From: Trichomonas tenax
Lineage: Eukaryota; Parabasalia; Trichomonadida; Trichomonadidae
Assembly: GCA_023091735.1 (NCBI GenBank)
Contig: JALKBU010000157.1
Coordinates: forward strand, 1 to 64,000
DNA length: 64,000 bases
Direction: 5' to 3'
The first letter of the stretch is position 1; each line of letters begins with the position of its first letter. The notes beneath the pieces were generated by a model. The model was not told where the DNA came from. It did no database searches and saw only the letters and a list, made by a program, of their open reading frames with translations. The position numbers and the translations under genes were made by a program. Shown piece by piece: positions 39,822 through 50,094 of this stretch.

Positions 39822-39940
39822 ACACGTCAAAAATGATTTTACATGTCAGAATCAAGTTTACGTGCCAGTTAAATTTGCATGTCAAATTCCCAATATACAT
39901 GACAAATTAATTTTACATGGCAGAACTACATTTTCATGAA
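39822..39940. repeat. tandem array of ACATGTCA-type motifs, about 19-bp period
   Basis: ACACGTCAAA (39822), ACATGTCAGA (39841), ACGTGCCAGT (39860), GCATGTCAAA (39877), ACATGACAAA (39897), ACATGGCAGA (39915) and TCATGAAATT (39934) follow each other at 19, 19, 17, 20, 18 and 19 bp, each preceded by a T-rich run. It has no intact gene nearby: the next downstream feature is an ankyrin pseudogene about 850 bp away. Confidence 0.7.
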
Positions 39941-40789
39941 ATTCCACTATCGTATCTATTCCGCACTTAACAAAAACCCATAACAATGTATATTCATAAC
40001 AACAAGATCATAGAATGATAATTTTTTTTTTCATTTTCATTTTGTTTCATATATATCTATATCATTTTCATATTCATTATATATGAAGCCATATATAACG
40101 ATTGCTCTTATTTAGACTAATTAGTTTTCATATTTTATATCACTTTAAAATTAAATTACATTATACCTTCATCAAATATATGAAATACGCATTAGCAAGT
40201 TATGTTTAAGAGTGTTCACACCATCATATGTAAATAACACAATAATACATTTCAAAACTCTTCATATATGCTTTTAAATTAGTCTGCACATATTCCCTAT
40301 ATATTAGCGTTGCACATTACAATCATAAAGTTTAATTAATCTATCTAAACACATCATTAGGATCTTGATTCAGATTCAATTTGTTTCAATACAATTGATA
40401 CAAGCTTTCTACCATTTCAAACATACTAATATCATCCTGTAGATTCCACCCCAACCCTGGACTATATTTCAAATTTTAATATTCCCATCAATTTCATTCA
40501 ACACTTCAGATTCACCTCATATTCATGCTGATGTTTCTTATGGTCATTCTCTATCGATATTCACAAAATAATGTCTTCCACTATAGTTATATTGAAAAGA
40601 TTCTAAAATTTACCTATTTTTTTAGTCCAGATGTAGGAAAAGTGGGGTATTTCAAGATTAAATATCATTGGAAATGACACATTTCTTGTTCATTTTCCCG
40701 AACTCATTGATGTTCTGAATGAGACGGACAATAAATGCGTTATTTTCAAAATTATTTGATCCTTTGGATTAAAATCTAGGCTTTATAAG
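39941..40789. other. very AT-rich spacer, no gene seen
   Basis: Long T and A runs and no protein-like frame. A small GC-richer patch lies near 40440-40460. Confidence 0.5.
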
Positions 40790-41221
40790 CTACTTTACAT
40801 CATTTTGATATAAAATCAATCATCAATAATTATCCATCTTTATGATATAAGTCTCCACTAGCAATTGCGGTTGAAATGTCTCGTTGAACATGGTGCTGAT
40901 ATCAATATGAAATTATTATATATATTATATCATCATTGTGAAATAATATCAATAATCAATATTTTTTCATCATTATTCTATGAAGTGAATCATTCATATT
41001 TTATCATCATTATTATATACAATCAATTAATTACATTTTATCATCATTGTTAAATGAAATCAACCTTTAACATTTTATCATCATTGCAATTTGAGATCAA
41101 TCATTCATATATTGTTATCTTAATGATATAAATCTCCAATATCGATTGCAAATGAAATGAAATGTCCCGATATTGTTCGCTATTTAAAATCAAAAGCTTG
41201 CACTGATCAATCATTCTGCTA
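40790..41221 (+). pseudogene. ankyrin/DUF3447-type gene remnant with internal tandem repeat
   Basis: The left part reads KSPLAIAVEM, then after a shift CLVEHGADIN, a standard ankyrin unit. The right part (41129-41221) reads KSPISIANEMKCPDIVRYLK ending in TAA, the usual end of trichomonad ankyrin proteins. Between them lies a 37-bp tandem repeat, whose length is not a multiple of three, so the reading frame is destroyed. Confidence 0.7.
40931..41115. repeat. 37-bp tandem repeat, five units
   Basis: CATCATT marks unit starts at 40931, 40968, 41005, 41042 and 41079, all exactly 37 bp apart. The rest of each unit is AT-rich and diverged (ATCAATCATTCATATTTTAT-like). Confidence 0.75.
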
Positions 41222-41918
41222 TATTTAATTATTGACTTGTAAACTAAAAAGTAATTTTAGAAAGAGTATCTAATACAATTTCATATTCATGCATGTGTAC
41301 ATAATTCCTTTCATTAACTATAAATCTAATTACATTCTTAAAAATCAGGATTCAGGTTCAATGATGATATCGCATGTTATTTCAAATTCAAATATGCATG
41401 GGAAATTGTTTATATCTAGAAGGTGCCATTGAACTAAGAATATCTGGAAACTATAGATTCTAATTTCCCCTCACCATATAGTTTGCCTTCCCCTGTAATA
41501 AATTGAGTGTAATTGCCTTGACAATTGGAACAGGTGCCATTATTTTTTACGAGGTACTTGTCATCAACTACGAGACATAAATAGTTCTCGTTTTTCGGGA
41601 TTATTTTAGCATTATATTATATTTATTTATGCCAATATATAACCAAAGTTTGGAAGCAAAAGCTGTGTTTTTGTTTGGTTCCTCACCTCTATTAGATTAA
41701 TTTTTAAGCTAAGATTTACAAAATTAAATTTTTAAAAATTAGTGCGCAAAATGGCGCAATGACAATTACAATCTTCTATAATAATGCTATAGAAGAGCAT
41801 GCAAAATACCAATATATGAGAGTTCAAAAGTTGGACGATAGTGCGAATTCATATCGTCGAGTACCACTTTCTCACAAATTTTGAAAGAAAAAAGCGCAAT
41901 GTGGCGCGCAATCATTTT
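41222..41918. other. spacer before the kinase-like pseudogene
   Basis: No gene is seen. GTGCGCAAAATGGCGCAATG (41742-41761) and a related GCGCAATGTGGCGCGCAATC (41894-41913) form a direct repeat just upstream of the next gene. Confidence 0.45.
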
Positions 41919-41926
41919 TCACGAGG
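41919..41926 (+). promoter_or_regulatory. initiator (Inr)
   Basis: TCACGAGG, preceded by a T run, lies immediately before the ATG at 41927. Confidence 0.45.
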
Positions 41927-42654
41927 ATGTCCACTCAGCTTGAGAAGCTGCAATCATGCCGGAAGGTTATTATCACAGGTGGTGTTGCTGTTGGGAAATT
42001 AACAACATTGGAAAATGTTTGTGATATTCTCAACAAAAACCAATATCCTGGATTAAAGTACCTGAATACATTGATGCCTTAGATGATGAATTCGAAATAC
42101 TTGAGAAATATCTTTAAAAAGAGATAACATCATTCGAGTTCCATCAATACGTAATTAACTATTATCCAAATTACTTAATGAAGTTACAACTAAATGGAGA
42201 TGAGATTATTATCTTCGAGAGAGCTGTTGATGATGCTATTGCATGTTATTCAAAGATTGATTTCATCAATCGATTCTTAACAGCATCTGTGTACCAGGAA
42301 CTGTACAAAATGGCATCAGAAATCAACCACAGATTCCATATTCCATCGTATTTCACAACAAACAATGAAGTAACAAAATGCGTCTTCTCACATCATCTCA
42401 CATCGAGTAAAACGCAGATTGCTAAGAGCATCTCCAAAGCAATCATCGATGGATCCCACGAGAACATCTTCTTTGGACTATACAACACAGGCAACGAGTG
42501 TCTGAGGAGAGTCTATGAAAGAGGAAGAGCAGGTGAAGATGCTTACACACTTCAATCAATTCATAACTTCAACAAATACTACAATCGCATCTTCAATGTC
42601 ATTTCAAATTCGAATGGCCTCGTTTTCTCGGAATATGTTCAACAAAACGATTAA
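41927..42654 (+). pseudogene. deoxynucleoside-kinase-like gene, broken
   Basis: The ATG at 41927 opens MSTQLEKLQSCRK and a P-loop VIITGGVAVGKLTTL. The usual Ser after the Lys is Leu. The frame ends at TAG 42080-42082. A shift of frame before 42061 continues with VPEYIDALDDEFE, meets TAA at 42115-42117, then runs open to 42654 with SFEFHQYVINYYP, IIIFERAVDDAIACY (the E-R motif) and an Arg-rich lid (RRVYERGRAGED). These are the landmarks of deoxyribonucleoside kinases, which phosphorylate salvaged nucleosides. Trichomonads depend on nucleoside salvage, so intact paralogues are expected elsewhere. The last 158 codons could be translated from an ATG at 42178 but would lack the P-loop. Confidence 0.7.
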
Positions 42655-42734
42655 ATTTTATATGTTTAACTAAACAAAATTAATGATTTAATTATTTTTA
42701 TGTATCAATAAAACAAAACAAATATAAAATAGAT

Positions 42735-43856
42735 TCAGCTGTAATACTTTCTGTGAACAATCTGAATACCTTCTTCCTTGTATTCTGCGCGGTCAATCAT
42801 CATTGCCGGGAAGGCCTCAAGAGATCCAAGAACACTTCCACCAATCCACACAGCATTTCTGCGCTCTGGAGTGGCAACAACTTTGACGGTCATTGAAGGT
42901 GTCGCCATAGCGATGACTTCCTTTTCGACACGCTCTGGAAGTCCCTTGAACATCGATGTGCCACCAACTAAAACGATATTTCCATACATCTCTTTGCGAA
43001 CGTCAGTGTCGCAGCGCTCAAGTGCAGTGTATATCTGAAGCTGAACGCCATCAGCTTGAACACCTGCGAGAGACGGTTGGAAGAGGATCTCAGCTGTTCT
43101 GAATCCTTCAGATGTGTATAGAAGTTGATCACCAGAAGGCATGTTGACAGATTGTGTCTCTATCTTTCCTTGCTGCGCCTTCTGTTCTTCTGCCTGATAA
43201 TCGTACATAACAGAACAGATTCTTTCCTTAAGCTGTTGGCAATCCTCGAGCTTCAGAGACTCCGGGTTAACACCGCGATCAAGGAGTGTCTTTTGGAGGT
43301 GCTTTGTGATGTCAGCACCAGAGATTGTGCTCCTCATAATCGCGTGTGGAAGTCCATACGCTTCGTAGATAGGAACAGTGAAACTAACGCCTTCACCGGC
43401 ATCCCACACGACTCCTGTTGTGCATCCAATGGAAAATAGAGCGAGAACTGCCTGCATTCCTAAATAGAAACCTGAAACATTGAATGTCTCGAACATCATT
43501 TGTATCTTTTTCTCGCGGTTCATTCTAGGCGACATCGGCTTCTCCGCAAGAATGACTGGGTGCTCTTCTGGAGCGACAAGAAGTTCATTGAAAAATGTGT
43601 GATGCCAGATCTTTTCGATATCGTCCCAATTAGATATTGTACCGTTCTCTATCGGTTGCCTGAGCACCAGCAGATCTGATTTTTGGACGGCCTCGAATCC
43701 TACGAAGAAATCTTTATTCTGGCCGCCAACCATTTGCATGTTGGACTTAGGAGAGCCGATAATTGTGGGAAAGACCGATTTGGGAGCCTCGGCGCCGGCA
43801 AAACCGGCTTTTGTGAGGCCAGTGCCGTTATCGATGACAATTGGAACTCCCTGCAT
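42735..43856 (-). CDS. actin-related protein (Arp1-like or divergent actin)
   Basis: The protein is 373 residues, the length of actin. It has the phosphate-1 loop IDNGTGLTKAGFAG, the FPTIIGSPK segment, Q in LGMQAVLALF (Gln137 of actin), phosphate-2 DAGEGVSF instead of DSGDGVTH, and the adenosine loop VLVGGTSMFKGLPER. It is well diverged from conventional trichomonad actin (for example in the DNase loop, SNMQMVGGQNKDFF) and ends VHRKYYS. It is most likely an Arp; Arp1 of dynactin is the nearest in layout, but the subtype is not secure. Confidence 0.88.
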   Translation of the reverse strand: MQGVPIVIDNGTGLTKAGFAGAEAPKSVFPTIIGSPKSNMQMVGGQNKDFFVGFEAVQKSDLLVLRQPIENGTISNWDDIEKIWHHTFFNELLVAPEEHPVILAEKPMSPRMNREKKIQMMFETFNVSGFYLGMQAVLALFSIGCTTGVVWDAGEGVSFTVPIYEAYGLPHAIMRSTISGADITKHLQKTLLDRGVNPESLKLEDCQQLKERICSVMYDYQAEEQKAQQGKIETQSVNMPSGDQLLYTSEGFRTAEILFQPSLAGVQADGVQLQIYTALERCDTDVRKEMYGNIVLVGGTSMFKGLPERVEKEVIAMATPSMTVKVVATPERRNAVWIGGSVLGSLEAFPAMMIDRAEYKEEGIQIVHRKYYS

Positions 43857-44225
43857 TAAAATTAAAAACGTTCATTTTCTGACACTTTACTTTACATGTC
43901 AAATTTTGTTTCTCAAATTTTTTGGTTTCAAATGATAATCAGAGTGTTTGATGGATGTGCGTTTGCATCTTTAGATTAATCTATAGTAGGTGCTTCAATC
44001 ACAGCTAATAAACGCATTTAAATAACCAATTGACTGCAATTTCTAGGTAATCTTTATTGAAATGATTTTTAATTTTATATGTCAAAATGATATCAAATTT
44101 ACGTGCCAAAATGATTTTTATATGTCAAAATTTGATTGAATGTGAGATTATTTAAAAACTAAATGCAAATCTCTCTGCTTTGTGGAGCAAAACAAACTAT
44201 TGTTAAAAATCAAATCATTTTTCAA
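43857..44225. promoter_or_regulatory. divergent spacer with ACATGTCA elements
   Basis: TTTACATGTCAAATTT lies at about 43892 near the Arp gene. TTATATGTCAAAATGA (44077), TTACGTGCCAAAATGA (44099) and TTATATGTCAAAATTTGA (44118) precede the karyopherin gene, about 19-22 bp apart. Confidence 0.5.
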
Positions 44226-46712
44226 ATGGAATCAAGAGAAGCAGAACTTTCCAGCATATTAACTGCAAACAACTATGCAGCTCTGTCTGAGTACACGAGG
44301 AGTCAGGAAATTTTGTTTGAATTAACCACTAATTTCATATCATTGACTAATCAAGAGATACAAAAATTCATTTTGCAATTAATAAGCAAATGGTATCGAT
44401 TCAACTTTCAAGATTTAGCCGCTGAGCTTCTTCAGCCTCTTTATACTCTATTATTTGAGACAATTCCACAATATTATACAAATTATCAAGCAAATTTAGC
44501 AGAAGAAATAGCGGAGGCTCAATCTCTCTTCGTTGTATGCAATTATCCACAGAATTATCAAGAAATTTGGGAAATAATTTTTAGATTTACACCAGTTATC
44601 ACGCACAAATTCCTCATTCACTTCGGTATGGAAACTTCTGTCTTAGCTCCATCAAGAATCGAACTGTTTCAGAATCTTAAAGCCGCTCTAAGACAATCAA
44701 ACGTATTAAATTCGATAATTACTTATACATGTGATCTTATGAGTACTGAAATCATAACAGCACTCAATATTCTTGTTGAATATATACCGTGGTGCGATCT
44801 TGACTTTATTAATAATGAACAAGTTTTTGCACTTCTTCAAAATGCGATTGAGTCAAAGCCAACAACTGCTTCTGCATTGAATGTTTGTAATAACTTAATT
44901 AAACGAAGTATTAATGATCCAAACCTTAGTACACTTGTTACATCATTTGCTGATTTAGAACACTTAACGCAAATACTAGAAGCATTCTCAGATTCATCTG
45001 AAGTACAGAATTCTATTGCTACTTTAGTTGCAACCGTTGGTTTGATCACATATGATCAATCATTCTTCGAATTCTCTTTGCAATTACTTGATATCAGCGA
45101 GTACTGTGCTGTAACTGTTTCTCCATTTATCTGTTTCTACATTAGCCAACAAGACAAAGAGAATTATGATTTTCAACAATCATTTGAAATGGGATTTAAT
45201 CATTTGATTACTTTCTTCAACTCTGAAGTTTCTCCATCGCTTTATTACACATTTGAGAACTATGCTGTCGCCTTCACGAATATCTGTGTTACATGCTGGA
45301 CTCTTGATGCTCAAGCATGTGGAAAATATCTTTTTACAACCCTCGCTGAATTAAATCCACTAGAAGCACCAGCGCTTGTTGGAGCGCTCTCTTTCCTTGC
45401 TAAGAGGCTCACTAAAGTCTTGTATTCATTCAACAAGCATCTTGAACAATTTGTGAGCAAATCTAAACCAATCATTACAATTGAACCACCTTTCTCTGTT
45501 CATCAGGTTATTGCATTTTATTCGTTCATCCAACTGAGTCTTGTAGCTGTTGATAAGATCAGAGGCAATGAAGGCCACATAATTTTGCAAACATTCATCA
45601 ACATAATTGAACAGTTTAAGATGGATCCTGCATCATTGTCATCTGTTTTGACTTTATTGGCTGATTTCATTAATGCACTATCAAAGCTTATCCAGGGCGA
45701 ATATCAACTTGCAACTGATCTCCTTGCATCATGGAACCCAGAATATGTATCTGTTGGAGCTTCTTTGCTTATGTGTTCACCGGAGTCAGAGCAAAGATTT
45801 GCTGAGATATTCCCAAGCTTTGAACAAGCAATAAGAGATACTCCACCTGACGCAGCTGAATTTCACAACATTCTTCATTGCACGCTGATATTTATCATGC
45901 GCAAGACTAACAAGAACGCAGATAACGAGCCATACATACAGTTCCTCAGCAATGTACAGCAGTATGTAATCGGTGATGATATCTTAACTTCAGCTTTTAT
46001 TGAAGCCACAAAAACATTGACAAGTGAGAAATTATTCGACTACATTCTTCCTTTCATGCCAAACGTCAACGGCCCAAAGGGCCTTTATAGCCTCATTTCA
46101 TGCTTCTTCGGATACCTCAGGATCCAATCCAGCTTCGATCAAACAGATTGGCTGAATAACTTCATATTAACAGCATTCAACGGAATTTGCCAATGTTTGG
46201 ATGTCGATAGAACAAGGAAAGGCCATAACAATTATATAGACTTAGCGTTCAGAGAATTCGCAGATACATTTAAGCTCGTTAGTGACTACATTTCGCCGGA
46301 AATCCACGAACAAATATTCGCATTTGCGAAGATGATATATAACCAGGTTTTGGATAGACCTGAAATTTACACAGCTATATTATCTCTTCTCGCTGGATTT
46401 GCTAAAGGCCACCCAGATGCTATTTTTGAGATCATATCTATGTGCCCCGTCCCAGTGACTCTCGCTGCTGAATTGGATCGCAATCCTGTTGTTTTATCGC
46501 TCTTATTCAAGAGGACAAAGAATATCTACAACAAGTTGAATAAAATCGACAACGATAAACTGCAGATGATCATTGCATCTGTTTCCAATCTCGGCTTAGA
46601 TCCACAAGGAGTTGGTGAATTCCTTCTCGGCGAAAATACAGAAGAGACTGTTGAAGGATCAAGAAGAATATATATTGATATGAGAAAGGTTATTGACGCC
46701 CTTGGAATCTAA
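44226..46712 (+). CDS. importin-beta family karyopherin, exportin-T-like
   Basis: The product is 828 residues from the ATG at 44226, chosen because TTTTTCAAATGG places a TCA directly before it; an ATG at 44163 in the same frame would add 21 residues. The protein is all helical with HEAT pairs. Residues 95-215 match exportins of the tRNA/XPO1 group: LFVVCNYPQNYQEIWEIIF corresponds to the YP..W..F signature, and ILVEYIPWCDLDFINNEQVF to the next repeat of exportin-T. Exportin-T carries mature tRNA out of the nucleus with Ran-GTP. Exportin-5 or importin-13-type assignments remain possible. Confidence 0.6.
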   Translation: MESREAELSSILTANNYAALSEYTRSQEILFELTTNFISLTNQEIQKFILQLISKWYRFNFQDLAAELLQPLYTLLFETIPQYYTNYQANLAEEIAEAQSLFVVCNYPQNYQEIWEIIFRFTPVITHKFLIHFGMETSVLAPSRIELFQNLKAALRQSNVLNSIITYTCDLMSTEIITALNILVEYIPWCDLDFINNEQVFALLQNAIESKPTTASALNVCNNLIKRSINDPNLSTLVTSFADLEHLTQILEAFSDSSEVQNSIATLVATVGLITYDQSFFEFSLQLLDISEYCAVTVSPFICFYISQQDKENYDFQQSFEMGFNHLITFFNSEVSPSLYYTFENYAVAFTNICVTCWTLDAQACGKYLFTTLAELNPLEAPALVGALSFLAKRLTKVLYSFNKHLEQFVSKSKPIITIEPPFSVHQVIAFYSFIQLSLVAVDKIRGNEGHIILQTFINIIEQFKMDPASLSSVLTLLADFINALSKLIQGEYQLATDLLASWNPEYVSVGASLLMCSPESEQRFAEIFPSFEQAIRDTPPDAAEFHNILHCTLIFIMRKTNKNADNEPYIQFLSNVQQYVIGDDILTSAFIEATKTLTSEKLFDYILPFMPNVNGPKGLYSLISCFFGYLRIQSSFDQTDWLNNFILTAFNGICQCLDVDRTRKGHNNYIDLAFREFADTFKLVSDYISPEIHEQIFAFAKMIYNQVLDRPEIYTAILSLLAGFAKGHPDAIFEIISMCPVPVTLAAELDRNPVVLSLLFKRTKNIYNKLNKIDNDKLQMIIASVSNLGLDPQGVGEFLLGENTEETVEGSRRIYIDMRKVIDALGI

Positions 46713-46776
46713 GAAAAGTATTGTATAAAATATATTATATTTATATGCGCACCCTCATCATATACAAAACATTTAT

Positions 46777-47739
46777 TTATTTCGATTTTGCACCTCTTAC
46801 TGATTGACAGAAGTCAACAAGAACAATTCTATTATCTATAACTGCATGCTGCATCTTTCTGAATGCATTTTCAGCCTCAACTGCTTTCGAAAATTCAACA
46901 AATCCATAACACTTCGATTCATTTGTTTTCTTATCTCGAACTAAATCAACATTCGTGACAGTGCCAAACTTTGAGAAAACAATCTTCAGACCATCCTCTG
47001 TTGTCCTTGGATGAAGTTTACAGACAAAGAGAGTTGTGTCTGGAGGTTTCGCATCAACATCAGGAATATCTCCAAGCATTTCGAGAATCTCTGCATTGTG
47101 CTGAGTTTTTAGCTTTTCTAATTGCTCTAATTCTTTCTGTGGATCTGTTAAAGGAATATCTTCGTTATCTTCGAGTCTGTCTATTTCTTTTATCGTGTCA
47201 AAAGGCTTAAAACGAGTCAGAAGTGATTCGAAACCAGGCGGATCATCGAATGGATCAAATAACACTTTCGTTCCTAATATACGAATGTTTTTATGTGGTC
47301 TAAACTTATTATCAACGAATTCTTTAGATATTGACTTTATTAACTCGAAGTTTTCTGAAACAATTCCAAAAATTGTTCGAATCGAATCAAATCTTGATAA
47401 ATCTCTGCCTAAAGTAATGAAAAATTCTGACGTATTTTGGTCTTTTCCTGCATTGTACGTACTCAAAAAGCCTGGTGTTGAATGAGTCAAATTTTTATTA
47501 ATTTCATCTTTAGCAAACATTGTGTCATTGTTTGTGAGAAGTTGGTATATCGATTTTCCTCCAGGATTTTGTAAGTTTCCAACGCGGCAATAAAAATCCT
47601 GCATTATCTCTAAAAATAGCGAATTTTTGAAGTAATTAATCTTGGCGAGTTTCAACATATTGAATCCCTGCATCGGTGCTGTCTTTAGGAACAAATCTAC
47701 GACAAATGTTCCTCGTGATGTGATAAAAGCAATTGACAT
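46777..47739 (-). CDS. PPIL4: PPIL4-type cyclophilin with RRM domain
   Basis: The product is 320 residues. The start is the ATG at 47739, directly after an Inr. Residues 1-165 are a cyclophilin domain (GTFVVDLFL, TPGFLSTYNAGKDQNTSEFF for the active-site strand, FGIVSENFELI). A charged linker follows, then an RRM (about 237-315) with RNP2 LFVCKL and RNP1 KCYGFVEF. This cyclophilin-RRM fusion is characteristic of PPIL4, a nuclear protein linked to spliceosome and transcription. The catalytic Arg of active cyclophilins is not evident, so isomerase activity is doubtful. Confidence 0.85.
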   Translation of the reverse strand: MSIAFITSRGTFVVDLFLKTAPMQGFNMLKLAKINYFKNSLFLEIMQDFYCRVGNLQNPGGKSIYQLLTNNDTMFAKDEINKNLTHSTPGFLSTYNAGKDQNTSEFFITLGRDLSRFDSIRTIFGIVSENFELIKSISKEFVDNKFRPHKNIRILGTKVLFDPFDDPPGFESLLTRFKPFDTIKEIDRLEDNEDIPLTDPQKELEQLEKLKTQHNAEILEMLGDIPDVDAKPPDTTLFVCKLHPRTTEDGLKIVFSKFGTVTNVDLVRDKKTNESKCYGFVEFSKAVEAENAFRKMQHAVIDNRIVLVDFCQSVRGAKSK

Positions 47740-47752
47740 CAAAAAATAATGA
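47740..47752 (-). promoter_or_regulatory. initiator (Inr)
   Basis: On the minus strand TCATTATTTTTTG abuts the ATG at 47739. Confidence 0.55.
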
Positions 47753-48423
47753 ACTTTTACTATATCACCAAACTGGCCCAGAGCAGCAAAAATAACATAT
47801 TTTATTATTAATGCTCATTAAACATCAAATCTAAAAATTTTGACGTCACGAGAGTGAAATCTGGCATGTAAATAGAATTTATTTGGCAAAAAGGCGCTAT
47901 CTATGGTATTTTCATTATCAATCAAAGGAACAGAACAATGAACAGGACGATTTGCATAGCAAAAGGAGATATTTCTCTCTGTGCACTATTAATATTGGCT
48001 GTGTTTTATAGCAACATAATGAACCAAAATGTATTTTTGACATCGAATATTTACATGTCAAAAATAGAAATTATGATATATTTACATGAGGAATTGGGAA
48101 AATGTAACGATAGACCACTCTATCGTCGCTAACTTTGGAAAGAGTTCCCCAGTGCCGACGACAATGTATCAGGCGATCAGAGCGTATCCATCAGGTGGAA
48201 ATACCGAAGTTTCGCTCGATTTTATCTTCAACATTTGAAATCGAAATTCAAAATTTGACAACAATGCATCAACATTTCATAGCCACACCAGGCGTTTGCT
48301 TTATAATACAATTTTACTTTCTTCACCTTCCAAAATCTAATTTTTACGGATCGAAAAATCAAATGTACTACAAATACACTATCTCAGACAAAGTTTGTTT
48401 AATGTCTGAATTTCACATAATGT
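47753..48423. other. spacer with possible gene debris
   Basis: The block 48090-48240 is less AT-rich and open in more than one frame (for example VPTTMYQAIRAYPSGG in one, FPSADDNVSGDQSVS in another). It contains a GATAGAccacTCTATC hairpin. TTTACATGTCAAAAA lies at about 48050. No gene can be assigned. Confidence 0.35.
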
Positions 48424-48702
48424 ATGTGTTACAATTATTGTATTTCCAGCACAAAATCCAACAATTTCACCAAATCACAAATAATTCCCGAAACAATCAG
48501 GCATATGGCGCAGTGGATAGGCTTAAATATGCTTCTACAGACCTTTTATACTCCAAACTTGTTTGTATACAGTATAAATGATGGTTTAGTGAAGTGCACG
48601 TTTAAAAATACCATCACCTCATCGGATGATCATTTATTCACTGAATATCAACCGCAGACAAGCTCTTTATCGAATAGACAGTTCTACAGAAGTAAAAGCT
48701 AA
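48424..48702 (+). CDS. possible small protein or gene fragment
   Basis: The product is 92 residues from an ATG. The C-terminal half (LFVYSINDGLVKCTFKNTIT, then SSDDHLFTEYQPQTSS) looks protein-like. There is no Inr and no recognisable family. It may be the end of a decayed gene. Confidence 0.25.
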   Translation: MCYNYCISSTKSNNFTKSQIIPETIRHMAQWIGLNMLLQTFYTPNLFVYSINDGLVKCTFKNTITSSDDHLFTEYQPQTSSLSNRQFYRSKS

Positions 48703-49020
48703 ATATTAAAATTCAGATATTTTACATTTTTTATCATTTCGAATAAACTATACTGTGTATCAATATATAAAGCTGTATGTGATAAATGGTATGAAAGTAA
48801 GCCTCGAATAACAATTTTTTATTTTAAGTAAATTGATGCATAGTAAAATACGATTATTTCGTGCGTATGAGCAGTATCGCATGTAGTAAATGGAAATGGC
48901 GATTAAAATTAATATATTATCACTAATCTTTTTGTTGAAATTGTAAAATATGATAAAATGCTTTAAAAATGTAAAAGCCTAAACTTGCATGCTCACTCCA
49001 TCTCTTCGTTGTGGGGGTTT

Positions 49021-49163
49021 CCAAGCCAGATATTGCATATCTGTGTCGAATATTCTAAGTTTCGTCGATGAACGACGAGATTCGTTGATTTGCTTGATGT
49101 GATAGTACTAACACCACTTTGCGTGAAAAAACCGTCAGCCATCAGTCAAACAAAGTGGCTTGG
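49021..49163. other. cluster of short perfect hairpins, candidate structured RNA
   Basis: CAGATAT(TGC)ATATCTG at 49027-49043, TCGTCG(ATGAA)CGACGA at 49062-49078, and CCACTTTG (49114-49121) with CAAAGTGG (49151-49158) lie in a 143-bp block. An outer pair CCAAGCCA (49021-49028) and TGGCTTGG (49156-49163) could close it. No coding frame spans it. No known snRNA, SRP or RNase P motif was recognised. Confidence 0.4.
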
Positions 49164-50094
49164 GTGCAAATCAGATTCTATCATTTGTAAAAATGAAAAT
49201 TTTCACGATACTAAGCAATTCGCTCAGATAACTTCGATAAAATGTGTTATTTTACTATGTTAGATTTTAGAAAAAAATGTTGAAATCCATTGAAACTTGA
49301 AAATTAACATTAAAAATGCCAAATATTATCACACAAAGTGACATTTCCATTGATTTCATAAAATCTATTGAGTGTGTTTGGACTAAACTCTGGCTATAAA
49401 ATGTGTTTTTATGACAAATTGACCAATACAATCATTTTTACAAAAGTAATAAAAATACGATGATTTTTCAAAAGTAATTCCAATACGAATAACTGTACCC
49501 TAAACTTGAAATGTCCATTCAAGAAATGCATGATTTTTAAGTAATATCTTCAATATTTTTATACAATTAAAGAATATGAATACCTTTTGTTAACTATATG
49601 TTCGTCACTGCGTTTGGAGTTAGAAAGTTCACACTTGTTTAATGTAGAATGAGTTGAATACCAAAATATTTGAAATTATTGAATCAAAATAAATAAAATC
49701 ATGTTGGAATAGATGTGAGATATCCCCATGAGTGAGAAATGCTTAAATATAGCGCGAACATAGCGAACATCGATCAAAATAAATGATTTTCCATCAATGA
49801 TAAATAAATTCGACAAAATATCATTGTAGAAATTCCCATTTGCATATGTAAAGTCCATTTTCATTAGCAAAAATCACAGAAAAAGAAGGGAAAAATCAAT
49901 CAAAAAAAAAATTAACACTTTTCAAAATGACTTAGTTTTCATATAGAAAAAATAGAAATAGCTTATTTCGTTGAAATAAATTCAATTGAAATCTGAACCG
50001 CAATTGAAAATTTCAGAAAAAAATATCGTTCAAAAACCAATATACTGTATTCATATTGATGCTTAATATTATACAAAATTGTAAAATGGTGGTA
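49164..50094. other. AT-rich spacer, no gene seen
   Basis: CTCAGATAACTTCGATA at about 49224-49240 resembles the block at both ends of the 39074-39386 foldback. Otherwise nothing is seen. Confidence 0.45.

Noticed and set aside
39822..39940. Regular direct repeats as a CRISPR array
   Set aside because: The period is only 19 bp, repeats are degenerate, there are no unique spacers of normal length, no cas genes, and the genome is eukaryotic.
48510..48530. TGGCGCAGTGG, like a tRNA A box
   Set aside because: No B box (GGTTCGANTCC) and no acceptor or anticodon stems follow within tRNA length.
49107..49118. TACTAACACCAC, close to the trichomonad 3' intron motif ACTAACACACAG
   Set aside because: There is no GTAYGT donor at a suitable distance and no coding sequence on either side; it lies in a hairpin cluster.
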